Counted from the first letter of the stretch, positions 1 to 6,200 are shown. The stretch: DNA of 6,374 nucleotides from CAXQZU01 sp964228555 (GCA_964228555.1 CAXQZU010000006.1:1-6374); one strand, 5' to 3'. Program-made: numbers and translations. Notes: generated from the letters alone by a model not told the origin.

Positions 1-2
1 AG

Positions 3-653
3 ATGTTCGCCAAGCCGGGCGCCTGCCACTGCTTCGTGTTCGTGGACTACAGTGTCACGCGCGAGACCATCGAGGCCTCGCTGGCCGATCCGGCCCAGAA
101 GTTCCTGGGCTACGATGACATCGCCAGCGTGCCGGTCACGCGCCAAGAACTCACGCCCGACGGGTGGAGCCCGGTGGTGCCGCCGCCGCTCGAGATGCGC
201 CGCATGCCACTCTCGCCGCCGGCCTCGCCCTTCGCTCTGCTCACGATCTTCCAGCGCCAGCCCTCCTTCGGCCCCGAGCACGGCGCCGAGCGCTTCGCGG
301 TCCTCTTCCTCGCTGCCGACGGCTACGCTGCCTACGACGCGCTCTTCGGGTACGACCGCACGCAGCCGTTCGCGGTGGTGCTGCAAGACCACTCCTTCGG
401 GGGGAATCACCCCGGCGCCACATGGGGCGGCGGCGGCCACCTCGAGTTGATCGCCAGCGCCCTCGGGACCCGGCCCCAGTACCTGTGGTGCGCCCGCAAC
501 ACGCAGCCCTGGGAGGGCTACGAGCGCGTGCCGGGGGTGCCGGGAGTCCAGGGAGGAGGCGGCGGCCACGTTCGATACCTCTACGTCGATGTGCGCCAAG
601 GCCAAACGGAAGAGGCAGGTCGCGGCACAGACGCTAGCACGGGAGGCGCATGA
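3..653 (+). CDS. Uncharacterised protein, probably truncated at its N-terminus by the window edge
   Basis: I do not recognise a named family. The frame is open for 216 codons from an ATG two bases into the window. No ribosome binding site can be seen, and the first residues (FAKPGACHCFVFVDY) already look like the middle of a folded strand-rich domain, so the true start is probably upstream. The protein has alternating hydrophobic strands (FVFVDY near residues 11-16, FAVLFLAADG near 98-107, FAVVLQDH near 123-130), a Pro-rich linker near 57-75 and two glycine runs each ending in His (GGGGH near 142-146 and GGGGGH near 184-189). Two Cys lie at residues 8 and 10 and one at 163. There is no signal peptide or membrane segment, which suggests a cytosolic protein. 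The stop codon overlaps the next start (ATGA at 650-653), so the two genes are very likely co-transcribed and translationally coupled. Codon use is slightly less extreme in G/C than in argS or apt. That the gene is real is fairly sure; its function is unknown. Confidence 0.7.
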   Translation: MFAKPGACHCFVFVDYSVTRETIEASLADPAQKFLGYDDIASVPVTRQELTPDGWSPVVPPPLEMRRMPLSPPASPFALLTIFQRQPSFGPEHGAERFAVLFLAADGYAAYDALFGYDRTQPFAVVLQDHSFGGNHPGATWGGGGHLELIASALGTRPQYLWCARNTQPWEGYERVPGVPGVQGGGGGHVRYLYVDVRQGQTEEAGRGTDASTGGA

Positions 654-1159
654 ACGTCCGCACGCTGCAAGGCATCGGCCAAGACATCGCACGCATGGTG
701 CGCGAGTATCACGGGGGGCCCACCCGCGAGATGCTCATTGACCTCGCGCTCTACGCGTGGCTGCGGGCCGGCGCAGCTGGCCGTCGCGTCGAGCGCCAGT
801 TCTACGCCCACCTGCCGCACCAGCGAAAGCCGGCGCGGATCGACTTCCGCGTGAGGCACCCCAATCCCGTGCTCGTAGAGTTTGCCGTCCGGCCGCCCAC
901 GGGCGGCGGCCAGCTCTGCGGCTCGCAAAACCAGTCCGAGCTCCGCAAGCTGACGCGCTTCTCGAATCATCAGGCCAAGCTGCGTGCGCTCCTGTTGATC
1001 GACCTGGCCCGCACGCCGTATGGACGTGACTCGCTCAAGGCCACCTACGACGAGATCCACGCGGGGCGGGGCCGATTCGAGCGCTGGCCGGTGAAGGTCA
1101 TCTATGCGCACGCCACGGAGGCGTTCGCCTTCAAGTGGGATCCGTACCGGGCCAGCTAG
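650..1159 (+). CDS. Uncharacterised 169-aa protein with a degenerate PD-(D/E)XK-nuclease-like core
   Basis: The function is unknown. The start ATG overlaps the stop of the preceding gene (ATGA), with a GGGAGG at 641-646 only three bases upstream. That spacing is short, so coupled re-initiation is likely; an in-frame ATG at 695 is an alternative. The protein opens with a helix (about residues 5-42) and continues with strands RIDFRV (63-68) and VLVEFAV (74-80). A helix with SELRKLTRF (96-104) and a strand LRALLLIDLA (111-120) follow. An acidic residue in one strand (D65), Glu in the next (E77) and then a basic helix before a hydrophobic strand resemble the PD-(D/E)XK nuclease order. The usual E-x-K lysine is missing, because the strand reads E-F-A. 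K100 in the following helix could replace it, as happens in some families of that fold. This is fold-level inference from pattern only. No methylase or toxin/antitoxin partner is evident. The opposite-strand reading frame over the same region is Arg/Pro-biased and looks like a shadow. Confidence 0.72.
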   Translation: MNVRTLQGIGQDIARMVREYHGGPTREMLIDLALYAWLRAGAAGRRVERQFYAHLPHQRKPARIDFRVRHPNPVLVEFAVRPPTGGGQLCGSQNQSELRKLTRFSNHQAKLRALLLIDLARTPYGRDSLKATYDEIHAGRGRFERWPVKVIYAHATEAFAFKWDPYRAS

Positions 1160-1253
1160 GCCGCGAGCAGGGTCGCCCACCGCGGCGGTTGGGTGCGGTG
1201 CGCTGCGGGTCACGCCGTTCCAGCCCCGGCAGGGCAACGCCTCCTGAGGTCAT

Positions 1254-1308
1254 CGGCCGCTGGCCGCGTCATGCCCCATCGTCGCCCGCCTCACTGCAGT
1301 ACGGCGGG
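1254..1308. other. Weak hairpins in the convergent gap and over the phosphatase stop
   Basis: The 131-base gap between the left gene pair and the phosphatase shows no coding signal. It holds a small inverted repeat, cggcc-gct-ggccg, at 1254-1266. A second one has cccgcc at 1285-1290 pairing with ggcggg at 1303-1308. Its loop contains the palindrome actgcagt at 1293-1300, and it spans the phosphatase stop codon. Because the flanking genes converge here, one of these could terminate transcription in both directions. Neither is followed by a T tract on either strand, so the terminator reading is tentative. Confidence 0.25.
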
Positions 1309-2517
1309 TGCCGGCGCGGGCTCGGGCGCGGGGCCGGCCGGTGGCCCGTTCCAGCGCGCCACCATGAGGGTGACGTCGTCCTCGAAGGTGCTGCGGCCCT
1401 GGAAGGCGGCGAGGTCGTGCAGGATCTCGCCCGCCATCAGGGCGGGGGCCAGGGCGCCGAGGCTCTCGACGCGCTTGCGCAGGCCCTGCTCGCCCAGCAG
1501 CGTGCCGTCCTCGCCCGAGAGCACCTCGAAGAGGCCGTCGGTGAAGAGCACCAGCGAGTCGCCAGGCGCCAGCGTGGTGCTGTCGCTGGGGCGCGTGCTG
1601 TCGAAGACGTCGGCGTCCATGCCCAGCAGGCGGTTGGGGGTGCGCAGCACCTCCTGCGTGCCGTCGGCCCGCTGCAACACCTGCCCGGGGTGGCCGGCCG
1701 TGGCGTACTCCAGCCGGCCCGTGGCCAGCTCCAGCCGGAACACGGCCACCGTCACGAAGAAGTAGGTGTGCTGCAGGATCTGCAGCGAGGCCCGGTGGAT
1801 GGCGTCGAGCATGGCCAGCGGGGGCTGCCCCTCCAGCGTGATGCGACGCATGAGGCCGTGCAGGCGTGCCACCACCAACGCGGCCGACACGCCGTGGCCC
1901 GAGACGTCGGCTACCGCGAGGTAGAGCCAGCGCTCGCCGACGATGCTGGCGTGCAGGTAGTCCCCTCCGATGTAGGCGCACGGGATGTTGCGCACGGCCA
2001 CCTCGATGTCGGGTCGCCCGATGCTGGCCGGCAGCAGCGTGCGCTGCACGGCCTGCGCCAGCTTGAGCTCGTCGTGGACTGCGCGCTCGCGCGCCTCCAG
2101 CGCGCGCCGCCGTTCCACCTCGCTTCCCAGCGCCTGCTGGGCCTGCAGGGCTTCCTCGCGCATGCGCTGCTGCTCGCGCTGGGCCACGATGCCCACGCGA
2201 CCCGCGGCGCCCATGATCACGGCCCACGCCAGCGGGGCGAAGAGCGAGGCGATGCGGATCCACGGCGGCGCCTGCCAGGCGAACATCAGCAGCGGGATCG
2301 GGATGGCCAGGACGAAGCCCAGCCACAAGGTGGGGTTGCGCCACAGGTCGTAGGTGCCCTCGTCGCGCAGCGCGCGCACGAAGGAGCGCAGGAACCGGCG
2401 GCTGGCCGGGGTGGCCGTGGCCGGCGCCCCCGCCACGGAGCCAAGCCGCAGCGGGGGGGCCGTGGACGCGGAGGCATCCGTGCTGCTGCCGGCGGGCGGG
2501 GGCGCGGGGACGGGCAC
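1291..2517 (-). CDS. Membrane-anchored PP2C/SpoIIE-type serine phosphatase
   Basis: This is a PP2C-like serine/threonine phosphatase of the SpoIIE/RsbU group. These enzymes usually dephosphorylate anti-sigma-factor antagonists in partner-switching pathways. Numbering is from the GTG at 2517. A Pro/Ala-rich head is followed by two likely transmembrane helices (about 64-81 and 87-105), a coiled-coil linker rich in Gln/Glu/Arg (about 112-163) and the catalytic domain (about 165-390). Visible motifs are GGD (D186), ADVSGHG (D204), a TAGHPG segment, LVLFTDG (D327) and EDDVTLMV (D380/D381). The usual second Asp of GGDFYD is His here (GGDYLH). A Pro/Ala tail ends the protein. The gene follows apt on the same strand. 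I chose GTG 2517, 19 bases past the apt stop, because the upstream extension to GTG 2583 overlaps apt and reads like a Cys/Arg-rich shadow. However, GTG 2583 has a distant GGAGGG (2595-2600) and remains possible. No extracellular sensor domain or partner gene is present. The family is sure; the start is not. Confidence 0.9.
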   Translation of the reverse strand: MPVPAPPPAGSSTDASASTAPPLRLGSVAGAPATATPASRRFLRSFVRALRDEGTYDLWRNPTLWLGFVLAIPIPLLMFAWQAPPWIRIASLFAPLAWAVIMGAAGRVGIVAQREQQRMREEALQAQQALGSEVERRRALEARERAVHDELKLAQAVQRTLLPASIGRPDIEVAVRNIPCAYIGGDYLHASIVGERWLYLAVADVSGHGVSAALVVARLHGLMRRITLEGQPPLAMLDAIHRASLQILQHTYFFVTVAVFRLELATGRLEYATAGHPGQVLQRADGTQEVLRTPNRLLGMDADVFDSTRPSDSTTLAPGDSLVLFTDGLFEVLSGEDGTLLGEQGLRKRVESLGALAPALMAGEILHDLAAFQGRSTFEDDVTLMVARWNGPPAGPAPEPAPAPAVLQ

Positions 2518-2536
2518 GGGCAGCGGGGCGCGGCGC

Positions 2537-3049
2537 CTAGTAGCGCAGCACGCTCTCCACGCGCAGCCCGGGCAGGCGCGCACGCCCGCGCAGGCCCTCC
2601 AGCTCGATGAGCACGGCCGCGCCGGCCACCTCGGCGCCCAGCCGCCCCGCCAGCGAGCCGGCAGCCGCCAGCGTCCCGCCCGTGGCCAGCACGTCGTCCA
2701 CCAACAGCACGCGCTGGCCGGGGGCCACGGCGTCGGCGTGGACCTCCAGCGCGGCCTCGCCGTACTCCAGCGTGTAGGCCTCGCGCAGCGTGGCGCAGGG
2801 AAGCTTGCCCGGCTTCCTCAGCGGCACGAAGCCTGCGCCCAGCATCAGCGCCATCGGGGCGCCGAAGAGGAAGCCGCGGCTCTCGATGGCCAGCACGCGG
2901 TCGATGCGCGCGTCGCGGAAGGGAGCCACCATGCGCTCGCAGGCCTCGCGCAAGGCTTCGGGCCGCGCCAGCAGCGGCGTCACGTCGCGGAACAGGATGC
3001 CCTTGCTGGGGAAGTCGGCGACGTTGCGGATGACCTGCGACAGATCCAT
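2537..3049 (-). CDS. apt: Adenine phosphoribosyltransferase
   Basis: Apt converts adenine and PRPP to AMP and pyrophosphate in cytosolic purine salvage. The 170-residue product has the usual family length. It starts with the typical N-terminus containing DFPSKGILFRDVTPLL (residues 12-27) and carries ESRGFLFGAP (56-65) and VPLRKPGKLP (75-84). Its PRPP-binding signature is VLLVDDVLATGGTL (114-127), with the paired Asp 118/119 and the T-G-G loop. The C-terminus ends in the conserved hydrophobic strand. The ATG at 3049 is preceded by GGGGAG (3058-3063) with eight bases of spacing. It also matches the family's start, so the longer in-frame extension upstream, which runs over the divergent cytochrome gene, is rejected. 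The gene leads a probable two-gene operon with the SpoIIE-type phosphatase. A TACACT hexamer on the minus strand (3079-3084) could be its -10 box, but no matching -35 was found. All key residues are present. Confidence 0.97.
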   Translation of the reverse strand: MDLSQVIRNVADFPSKGILFRDVTPLLARPEALREACERMVAPFRDARIDRVLAIESRGFLFGAPMALMLGAGFVPLRKPGKLPCATLREAYTLEYGEAALEVHADAVAPGQRVLLVDDVLATGGTLAAAGSLAGRLGAEVAGAAVLIELEGLRGRARLPGLRVESVLRY

Positions 3050-3144
3050 GCGATCGGCTCCCCGGCGGGGCAGGCCGGAGTGTAGCCCGGTGGCCTTGCG
3101 CGGCCGCGGCCGGCCCTTCCCCTGCCGTCCGTCCCGTGCAGCCC

Positions 3145-3171
3145 TTGCCCGCCCCGCGCGGCGCCTATACT
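3145..3171 (+). promoter_or_regulatory. Sigma70-like promoter of the cytochrome c gene
   Basis: TTGCCC at 3145-3150 (four of six matches to the -35 consensus) is followed after 15 bases by TATACT at 3166-3171 (five of six matches to the -10 consensus). The 15-base spacing is at the short end of what is tolerated. Transcription would begin near 3178 and give a leader of about 35 bases before the cytochrome start. TATACT stands out as an AT-rich island in an almost pure G/C stretch. Confidence 0.55.
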
Positions 3172-3212
3172 CCCGGCCGAGAGGCCCGTCAGGGCCCGTC
3201 GGGAGGCCTTCC

Positions 3213-3584
3213 ATGCTGCGTCGCACCCCGGTTGTCCTGGCCCTCGTTGCCCTGCTGTTGGGCGGCGGCTGGCTGCTGCGCCCCGCCTCGGGCGGGCCCG
3301 CCGAGGACGCGCAGGCCGCGGCCGTCAAGGCGGGCGAGGCCCTCTGGAAGAAGTCGTGGGGCAGTGGCTCGAAGGCCTGCGCCGAGTGCCACACCTCCGG
3401 GCCCAACGCGCTGAAGGCCTCGCGCCTGAAGTCCTACCCCAAGTTCGACCGCGCGCTGGGCAAGGTGGTGACCGCCCAGCAGAAGATCAACCAGATGATC
3501 GTGGAGAAGAGCCGCGGCGCGGCGCTCCAGCTGGGCAGCGACGACCTCAACGCCCTCGAGGCCTTCATCAGCACGCTGCGCTAG
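3213..3584 (+). CDS. Exported monoheme c-type cytochrome
   Basis: This is a small (123 aa) periplasmic electron-transfer protein with one covalently bound heme. The N-terminus is a Sec-type signal or anchor (RR at 3-4, then a Val/Ala/Leu stretch to about residue 22), with possible cleavage in the PASGGPA region near 24-30. The heme-binding motif is C56-A-E-C59-H60. M95, in the segment INQMIVEK, is the only Met after the heme site and the natural candidate for the sixth iron ligand. The C-terminal half (a Gln/Ile-Asn segment, then SDDLNALEAFISTLR) resembles the end of the cytochrome domains of the SoxA/TsdA-type sulfur-oxidation proteins, but no sox or tsd neighbour exists, so its partner is unknown. 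The ATG at 3213 has an ideal GGGAGG (3201-3206) with six bases of spacing. The gene is transcribed divergently from apt, and its end converges on argS. It appears to be a single-gene unit. Confidence 0.92.
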   Translation: MLRRTPVVLALVALLLGGGWLLRPASGGPAEDAQAAAVKAGEALWKKSWGSGSKACAECHTSGPNALKASRLKSYPKFDRALGKVVTAQQKINQMIVEKSRGAALQLGSDDLNALEAFISTLR

Positions 3585-3585
3585 C

Positions 3586-3603
3586 CGCCCGCGGCTGCGG
3601 GCG
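3586..3603. terminator. GC-rich hairpin between the convergent cytochrome and argS ends
   Basis: CGCCCGC (3586-3592) and GCGGGCG (3597-3603) form a perfect seven-base stem with a GGCT loop. It starts two bases after the cytochrome stop and lies in the 44-base gap before the argS stop on the other strand. Position and symmetry suit a bidirectional terminator, but there is no T run on either side, so efficient intrinsic termination is not assured. Confidence 0.45.
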
Positions 3604-3628
3604 AGGCACGGCGCGCGCGGGGAGCAGG

Positions 3629-5387
3629 CTACATCTGCTCGGGCGCGGCGATGCCCAGCAGGGCCAGCGCGCTGGCCATGGCCTGCCGCACGGCGTCGCA
3701 CAGGCCCAGGCGCGCGGCGCGCAGCGCCGGCTCGTCGCACAGCACGCGCAGCGCGCGGTCGCGCCCGCCGGCCGTGTGGTAGGCGTGGAAGGCCTCGCAG
3801 AGGTCCAGCAGGTGCTTGGCCACCAGCGAGGGGTCGTTGCCGGCGCGGGCCGCGGCCACGCGCAGCGGCAGCGAGGCCACCAGCCGCACCAGCGCATGCT
3901 CGAGGTCGTGGGCGAGCAGCACGGGATCGCCCGGCCGGCCGTCCCAGCCCTCGCCGCGCGCGCGAGCGAGGATCGAGCAGGCGCGCGCGTGGCTGTACAT
4001 GGCGTAGGGGCCGGTCTTGCCCTCGAAGGACGTGATCGCGTCCAGGTCGAAGTCGATGTCGTTCTCGCGGAAGTTCTTGAGGTCGTTGAAGACCACCGCG
4101 CCGATGCCCACGGCCTGCGCGGTGGCCTCGGCGCGCGCCGGGTCCTCGGCGTAGAGGCCGGGGTTCTTGGCGGCCATGAGATCGCGCACCTTGGCGACGG
4201 CGGCGTCCAGCACGTCGGTGAGCAGCACGATGCTGCCCGTGCGCGTGGCCGTCTTCTTGCCGCCCATGCGCACCACGCCGAAGGGCACGTGCACGAGGCC
4301 CTGGGCCCAGCCGTGGCCCAGCTTCTCCAGCACGAGGCGGAACTGCTGCACGTGCACGGCCTGCCCGCGGTCGATCACGTAGAGCGTGCGCGTGCTGCCC
4401 AGCGTGTCGTGGCGGTAGAGGGCCGCGGCCAGGTCGCGCGTGGCGTAGAGCGAGGCGCCGTCCTGCTTGCGGATCAGGCAGGGGGGCAGGCCCGCCTCCT
4501 CCAGCATCACCACCTCGGCGCCCTCGCTGGTGACCAGCAGGCCCGCGCGCTGCAGCGCCGCCACCAGCGCCGGCATCTTGTCCTCGTAGTACGACTCGCC
4601 CCAGACGTGCTCGAAGCGCACGCCCAGCAGGCGGTAGACCTTCTCGAACTCGGCCAGGCTGAGCTCGACGAAGCGCGTCCACAGGCGCCGGGCCTCGCCG
4701 TCGCCGTCCTCCAGGCGCTTGAACCAGGCGCGCGCGCGACTCCAGCGCGTCGCTGCCCTGCTTCTCCTCGGCCTTGATGTCGGCATTGACGCGCACGTAG
4801 AGGCCGTTGAGGCCCTCGACGTCGAGCGTGGCGAGGTCGAGCGTGGCGCCGTAGAGCTCCCAGGCCAGCAGCAGCTTGCCGAAGCCCGTGCCCCAGTCGC
4901 CCAGGTGGTTGATGCCCTCCACCTTCCAGCCGCCGGCGCGGTAGAGGCGCACCAGGCTGTTGCCGATCATGGTCGAGCGCAGGTGGTGGAAGGCCAGCGG
5001 CTTGGCCACGTTGGGGCTGGAGTAGTCGATCACCACCGTGCCCGCGGCGGGGTCGGGCGTGGTCCCGTAGGCCGGGCCTGCGGCCTGCACGGCGGCAAGC
5101 GTGCGCACGGCCAGCGCGCGGCGGTCCACGCGCAGGTTGACGTAGGGGCCCTCGGCGCGCGCGTCGGCCAGCAGCGAGCCCGCCTCGCGCGCGGCCAGCA
5201 CCTTGGCGGCCACCTCGGCGGCCACCTGCGGCGGCGCCTGCCTGCGCTCCTTGGCCAGCGGGAAGCAGGGGAAGGCAAACTCGCCCCGCTCCACGGCGGC
5301 CTCGCCCAGCAAGCCCTCGACCTGCGTCGCAGGCAGGCCCGTGGCCCTGGCCAGGAGGCGGACGGCTTCGTCGCGGGCCGGCTTCAT
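3629..5387 (-). CDS. argS: Arginyl-tRNA synthetase, reading frame broken near 4728-4738
   Basis: ArgS charges tRNA-Arg with arginine in the cytosol and is normally essential. The reading frame from ATG 5387 covers the N-terminal tRNA-binding domain (about residues 1-87, ending PYVNLRV) and the start of the catalytic core, with SSPNVAKPLAFHHLRST at 123-139. It then meets a (CG)n tract at 4728-4738. Beyond it, homology continues in another frame to the stop at 3629. If two bases (one CG unit) were restored, the product would be 586 aa, a normal length, and the junction would read SRARAWFKRLEDGD, as expected for ArgS. The downstream half holds GESYYEDKMP (264-273), DGASLYATRDLA (310-321), a KMSK-type loop reading KKTATRTG (378-385), TGPYAMYSHAR (459-469) and the DALR anticodon-binding domain, ending APEQM. 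As given, translation would leave the family after about residue 220 and run on in a shadow frame. An assembly or sequencing error is the simplest explanation. The start has no strong ribosome binding site. Confidence 0.93.
4728..4738. repeat. argS: (CG)n dinucleotide tract at the argS frameshift
   Basis: Eleven bases of strictly alternating G and C lie exactly where homology to ArgS passes from one frame to another. Loss of one two-base unit, or gain of one base, would explain the shift. Such tracts are prone both to slippage during replication and to read or assembly errors. Confidence 0.8.
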
Positions 5388-5412
5388 GCTGCGGGATGCT
5401 ACGGCACCCGGC

Positions 5413-5432
5413 CCGCCGGGAGCCCCCGGCGG
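5413..5432. other. Perfect 8-bp GC hairpin between the YbjN-like gene and argS
   Basis: CCGCCGGG (5413-5420) and CCCGGCGG (5425-5432) form a perfect stem with a four-base AGCC loop in the 125-base gap between two minus-strand genes. It sits 25 bases upstream of the argS start and 80 bases past the YbjN-like stop. It could terminate the upstream transcript or fold in an argS leader. No T tract follows. A TAGCAT hexamer on the minus strand (5396-5401), eight bases before the argS ATG, resembles a -10 box without a recognisable -35. Nothing else is evident in the gap. Confidence 0.35.
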
Positions 5433-5512
5433 CGGCGTGCCCAGGCGGCCTCCCGTGGGCGGTGCCGGACGCCGGGCCAGCCTGCCTGGCCGCTGGAGTC
5501 GTCCCCGCCAGA

Positions 5513-6025
5513 TCACTCCTCGTCGTCGTCGTCCCACGGGCCGGGAGGCTCGCGGACGGAGAGGCGGCGCCCCATGTCGATCTCGCCAGTAGCCATGGCG
5601 TGCCTGATCACCTCATGGAACTCGTCGAGAGCGGCCATGAGGACTTGGACGAGGCGGCTCAGCTGCAAGCTCGTGACCTTGGCGTCCATCACGGGCATGT
5701 CTGCGGCCAGCTGGATCTCGCCGTCGGTCTCGTCGTGCTTCACGCGCACGTGCTTCACCAAGTAGCAACTGCGCAGCAGCGCCTCGAACATCGCGCCGCG
5801 GTGCGCCGCATGGTTGGCGTTGTACGCGCGGGGAGCAGCGACCTCGAGCCAGCAGCCGCTCCAGTCCACGCTGAAGACCAGCAGAAGGGAGTGGTTGCCG
5901 TCGGCGTCCACGTAGACTCTCGTCGGCACGCGGAGCCCGCAGTGGCTGCCCTCGTTGCGCGCACGCTGGACAGTAAGCCCGTTCGCCTCCAGCAGCTGGA
6001 CGATCTCGTCGATGGTGACTGTCAT
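5513..6025 (-). CDS. YbjN / type III secretion chaperone-like domain protein
   Basis: The 170-aa product has the layout of the YbjN-like family, whose fold resembles type III secretion chaperones. An opening helix (TIDEIVQLLEANG, residues 4-16) is followed by paired strands (RVYVDADGNHSLLLVFSV, 36-53, and CWLEVAAP, 58-65) and a helix with MFEALLRSCYLVKHVRVKHDE (79-99). Then come EIQLAADMPV (103-112) and a long amphipathic helix (about 118-146). The tail is acidic (DDDDEE), encoded by a TCG repeat near 5520-5533. Proteins of this type often act as chaperones or modulators, but the substrate cannot be told from sequence. The ATG at 6025 has an excellent GAGGAGG (6031-6037) with five bases of spacing, so the 24-codon upstream extension is rejected. 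There is no signal peptide. The gene is divergent from an exported protein and upstream of argS. Its codon use is less extreme than that of argS. The family assignment rests on pattern only and is moderately sure; that the gene is real is quite sure. Confidence 0.82.
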   Translation of the reverse strand: MTVTIDEIVQLLEANGLTVQRARNEGSHCGLRVPTRVYVDADGNHSLLLVFSVDWSGCWLEVAAPRAYNANHAAHRGAMFEALLRSCYLVKHVRVKHDETDGEIQLAADMPVMDAKVTSLQLSRLVQVLMAALDEFHEVIRHAMATGEIDMGRRLSVREPPGPWDDDDEE

Positions 6026-6037
6026 GGGCCCCTCCTC

Positions 6038-6059
6038 GGGGAATGCACTCCCCATTCTA
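6038..6059 (-). promoter_or_regulatory. Possible -10 box and operator-like inverted repeat of the YbjN-like gene
   Basis: On the minus strand TAGAAT (6054-6059) matches the -10 consensus in five of six positions and is one of few AT-rich spots here. No convincing -35 lies at the usual distance. Directly downstream, GGGGA (6038-6042) and TCCCC (6049-6053) form an inverted repeat with a six-base spacer. It would overlap the transcription start and precede the ribosome binding site, a typical place for a repressor site or a small leader hairpin. Confidence 0.35.
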
Positions 6060-6162
6060 GGCGGTGGCCTCGGGTGCGCCATCGCTGCATGTGTCATCCC
6101 GGGCGTGCGGAACGGCGCGACCGGGGCGAGGGGGGCGGGCTGCGTACTGCTGGAGCGGGGCG

Positions 6163-6176
6163 GGCGCTGCAGCGCC
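6163..6176. repeat. 14-bp perfect palindrome in the divergent intergenic region
   Basis: ggcgctgcagcgcc reads the same on both strands. It lies in the 188-base gap between the YbjN-like gene and the exported-protein gene, 25 bases upstream of the candidate -10 box of the latter. That position suits an operator for a dimeric regulator. In such GC-rich DNA a palindrome of this length can arise by chance, so function is unproven. Confidence 0.4.
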
Positions 6177-6200
6177 GCGCCGGCGCAGGATCGATCGCGC

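Noticed and set aside
581..1237. A 218-codon minus-strand frame opposite the second left-hand gene
   Set aside because: The plus-strand frame has a coupled start, a ribosome binding site and fold-like strand/helix alternation. The minus frame is Arg/Pro/Leu-biased and overlaps the whole gene.
1135..2610. A 491-codon plus-strand reading frame opposite the phosphatase
   Set aside because: It is rich in Gln, Arg, Gly, His and Ala with no domain-like pattern, while the opposite strand carries all SpoIIE-family motifs in order. It is a GC-driven shadow.
3050..3406. A 119-residue N-terminal extension of Apt
   Set aside because: It runs antisense through the cytochrome gene and its promoter, is low in folding signal, and the ATG at 3049 gives the normal Apt N-terminus with a proper ribosome binding site.
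5519..5535. A TCG triplet repeat as a possible contingency locus
   Set aside because: It is short, in frame and simply encodes the acidic tail; changes in unit number would not shift the frame.
3189..5537. A single 782-codon minus-strand reading frame running from upstream of argS to the start of the cytochrome gene
   Set aside because: Only the part from 5387 to about 4739 is ArgS. The rest is an Arg/Ala/Gly-rich shadow frame opposite or beside the true argS frame and the cytochrome gene; it stays open because the DNA is so GC-rich.
6026..6097. A 24-codon extension of the YbjN-like protein
   Set aside because: The ATG at 6025 has a near-perfect GAGGAGG at good spacing and begins the first helix; the extension is Pro/Arg-rich and covers the candidate promoter.
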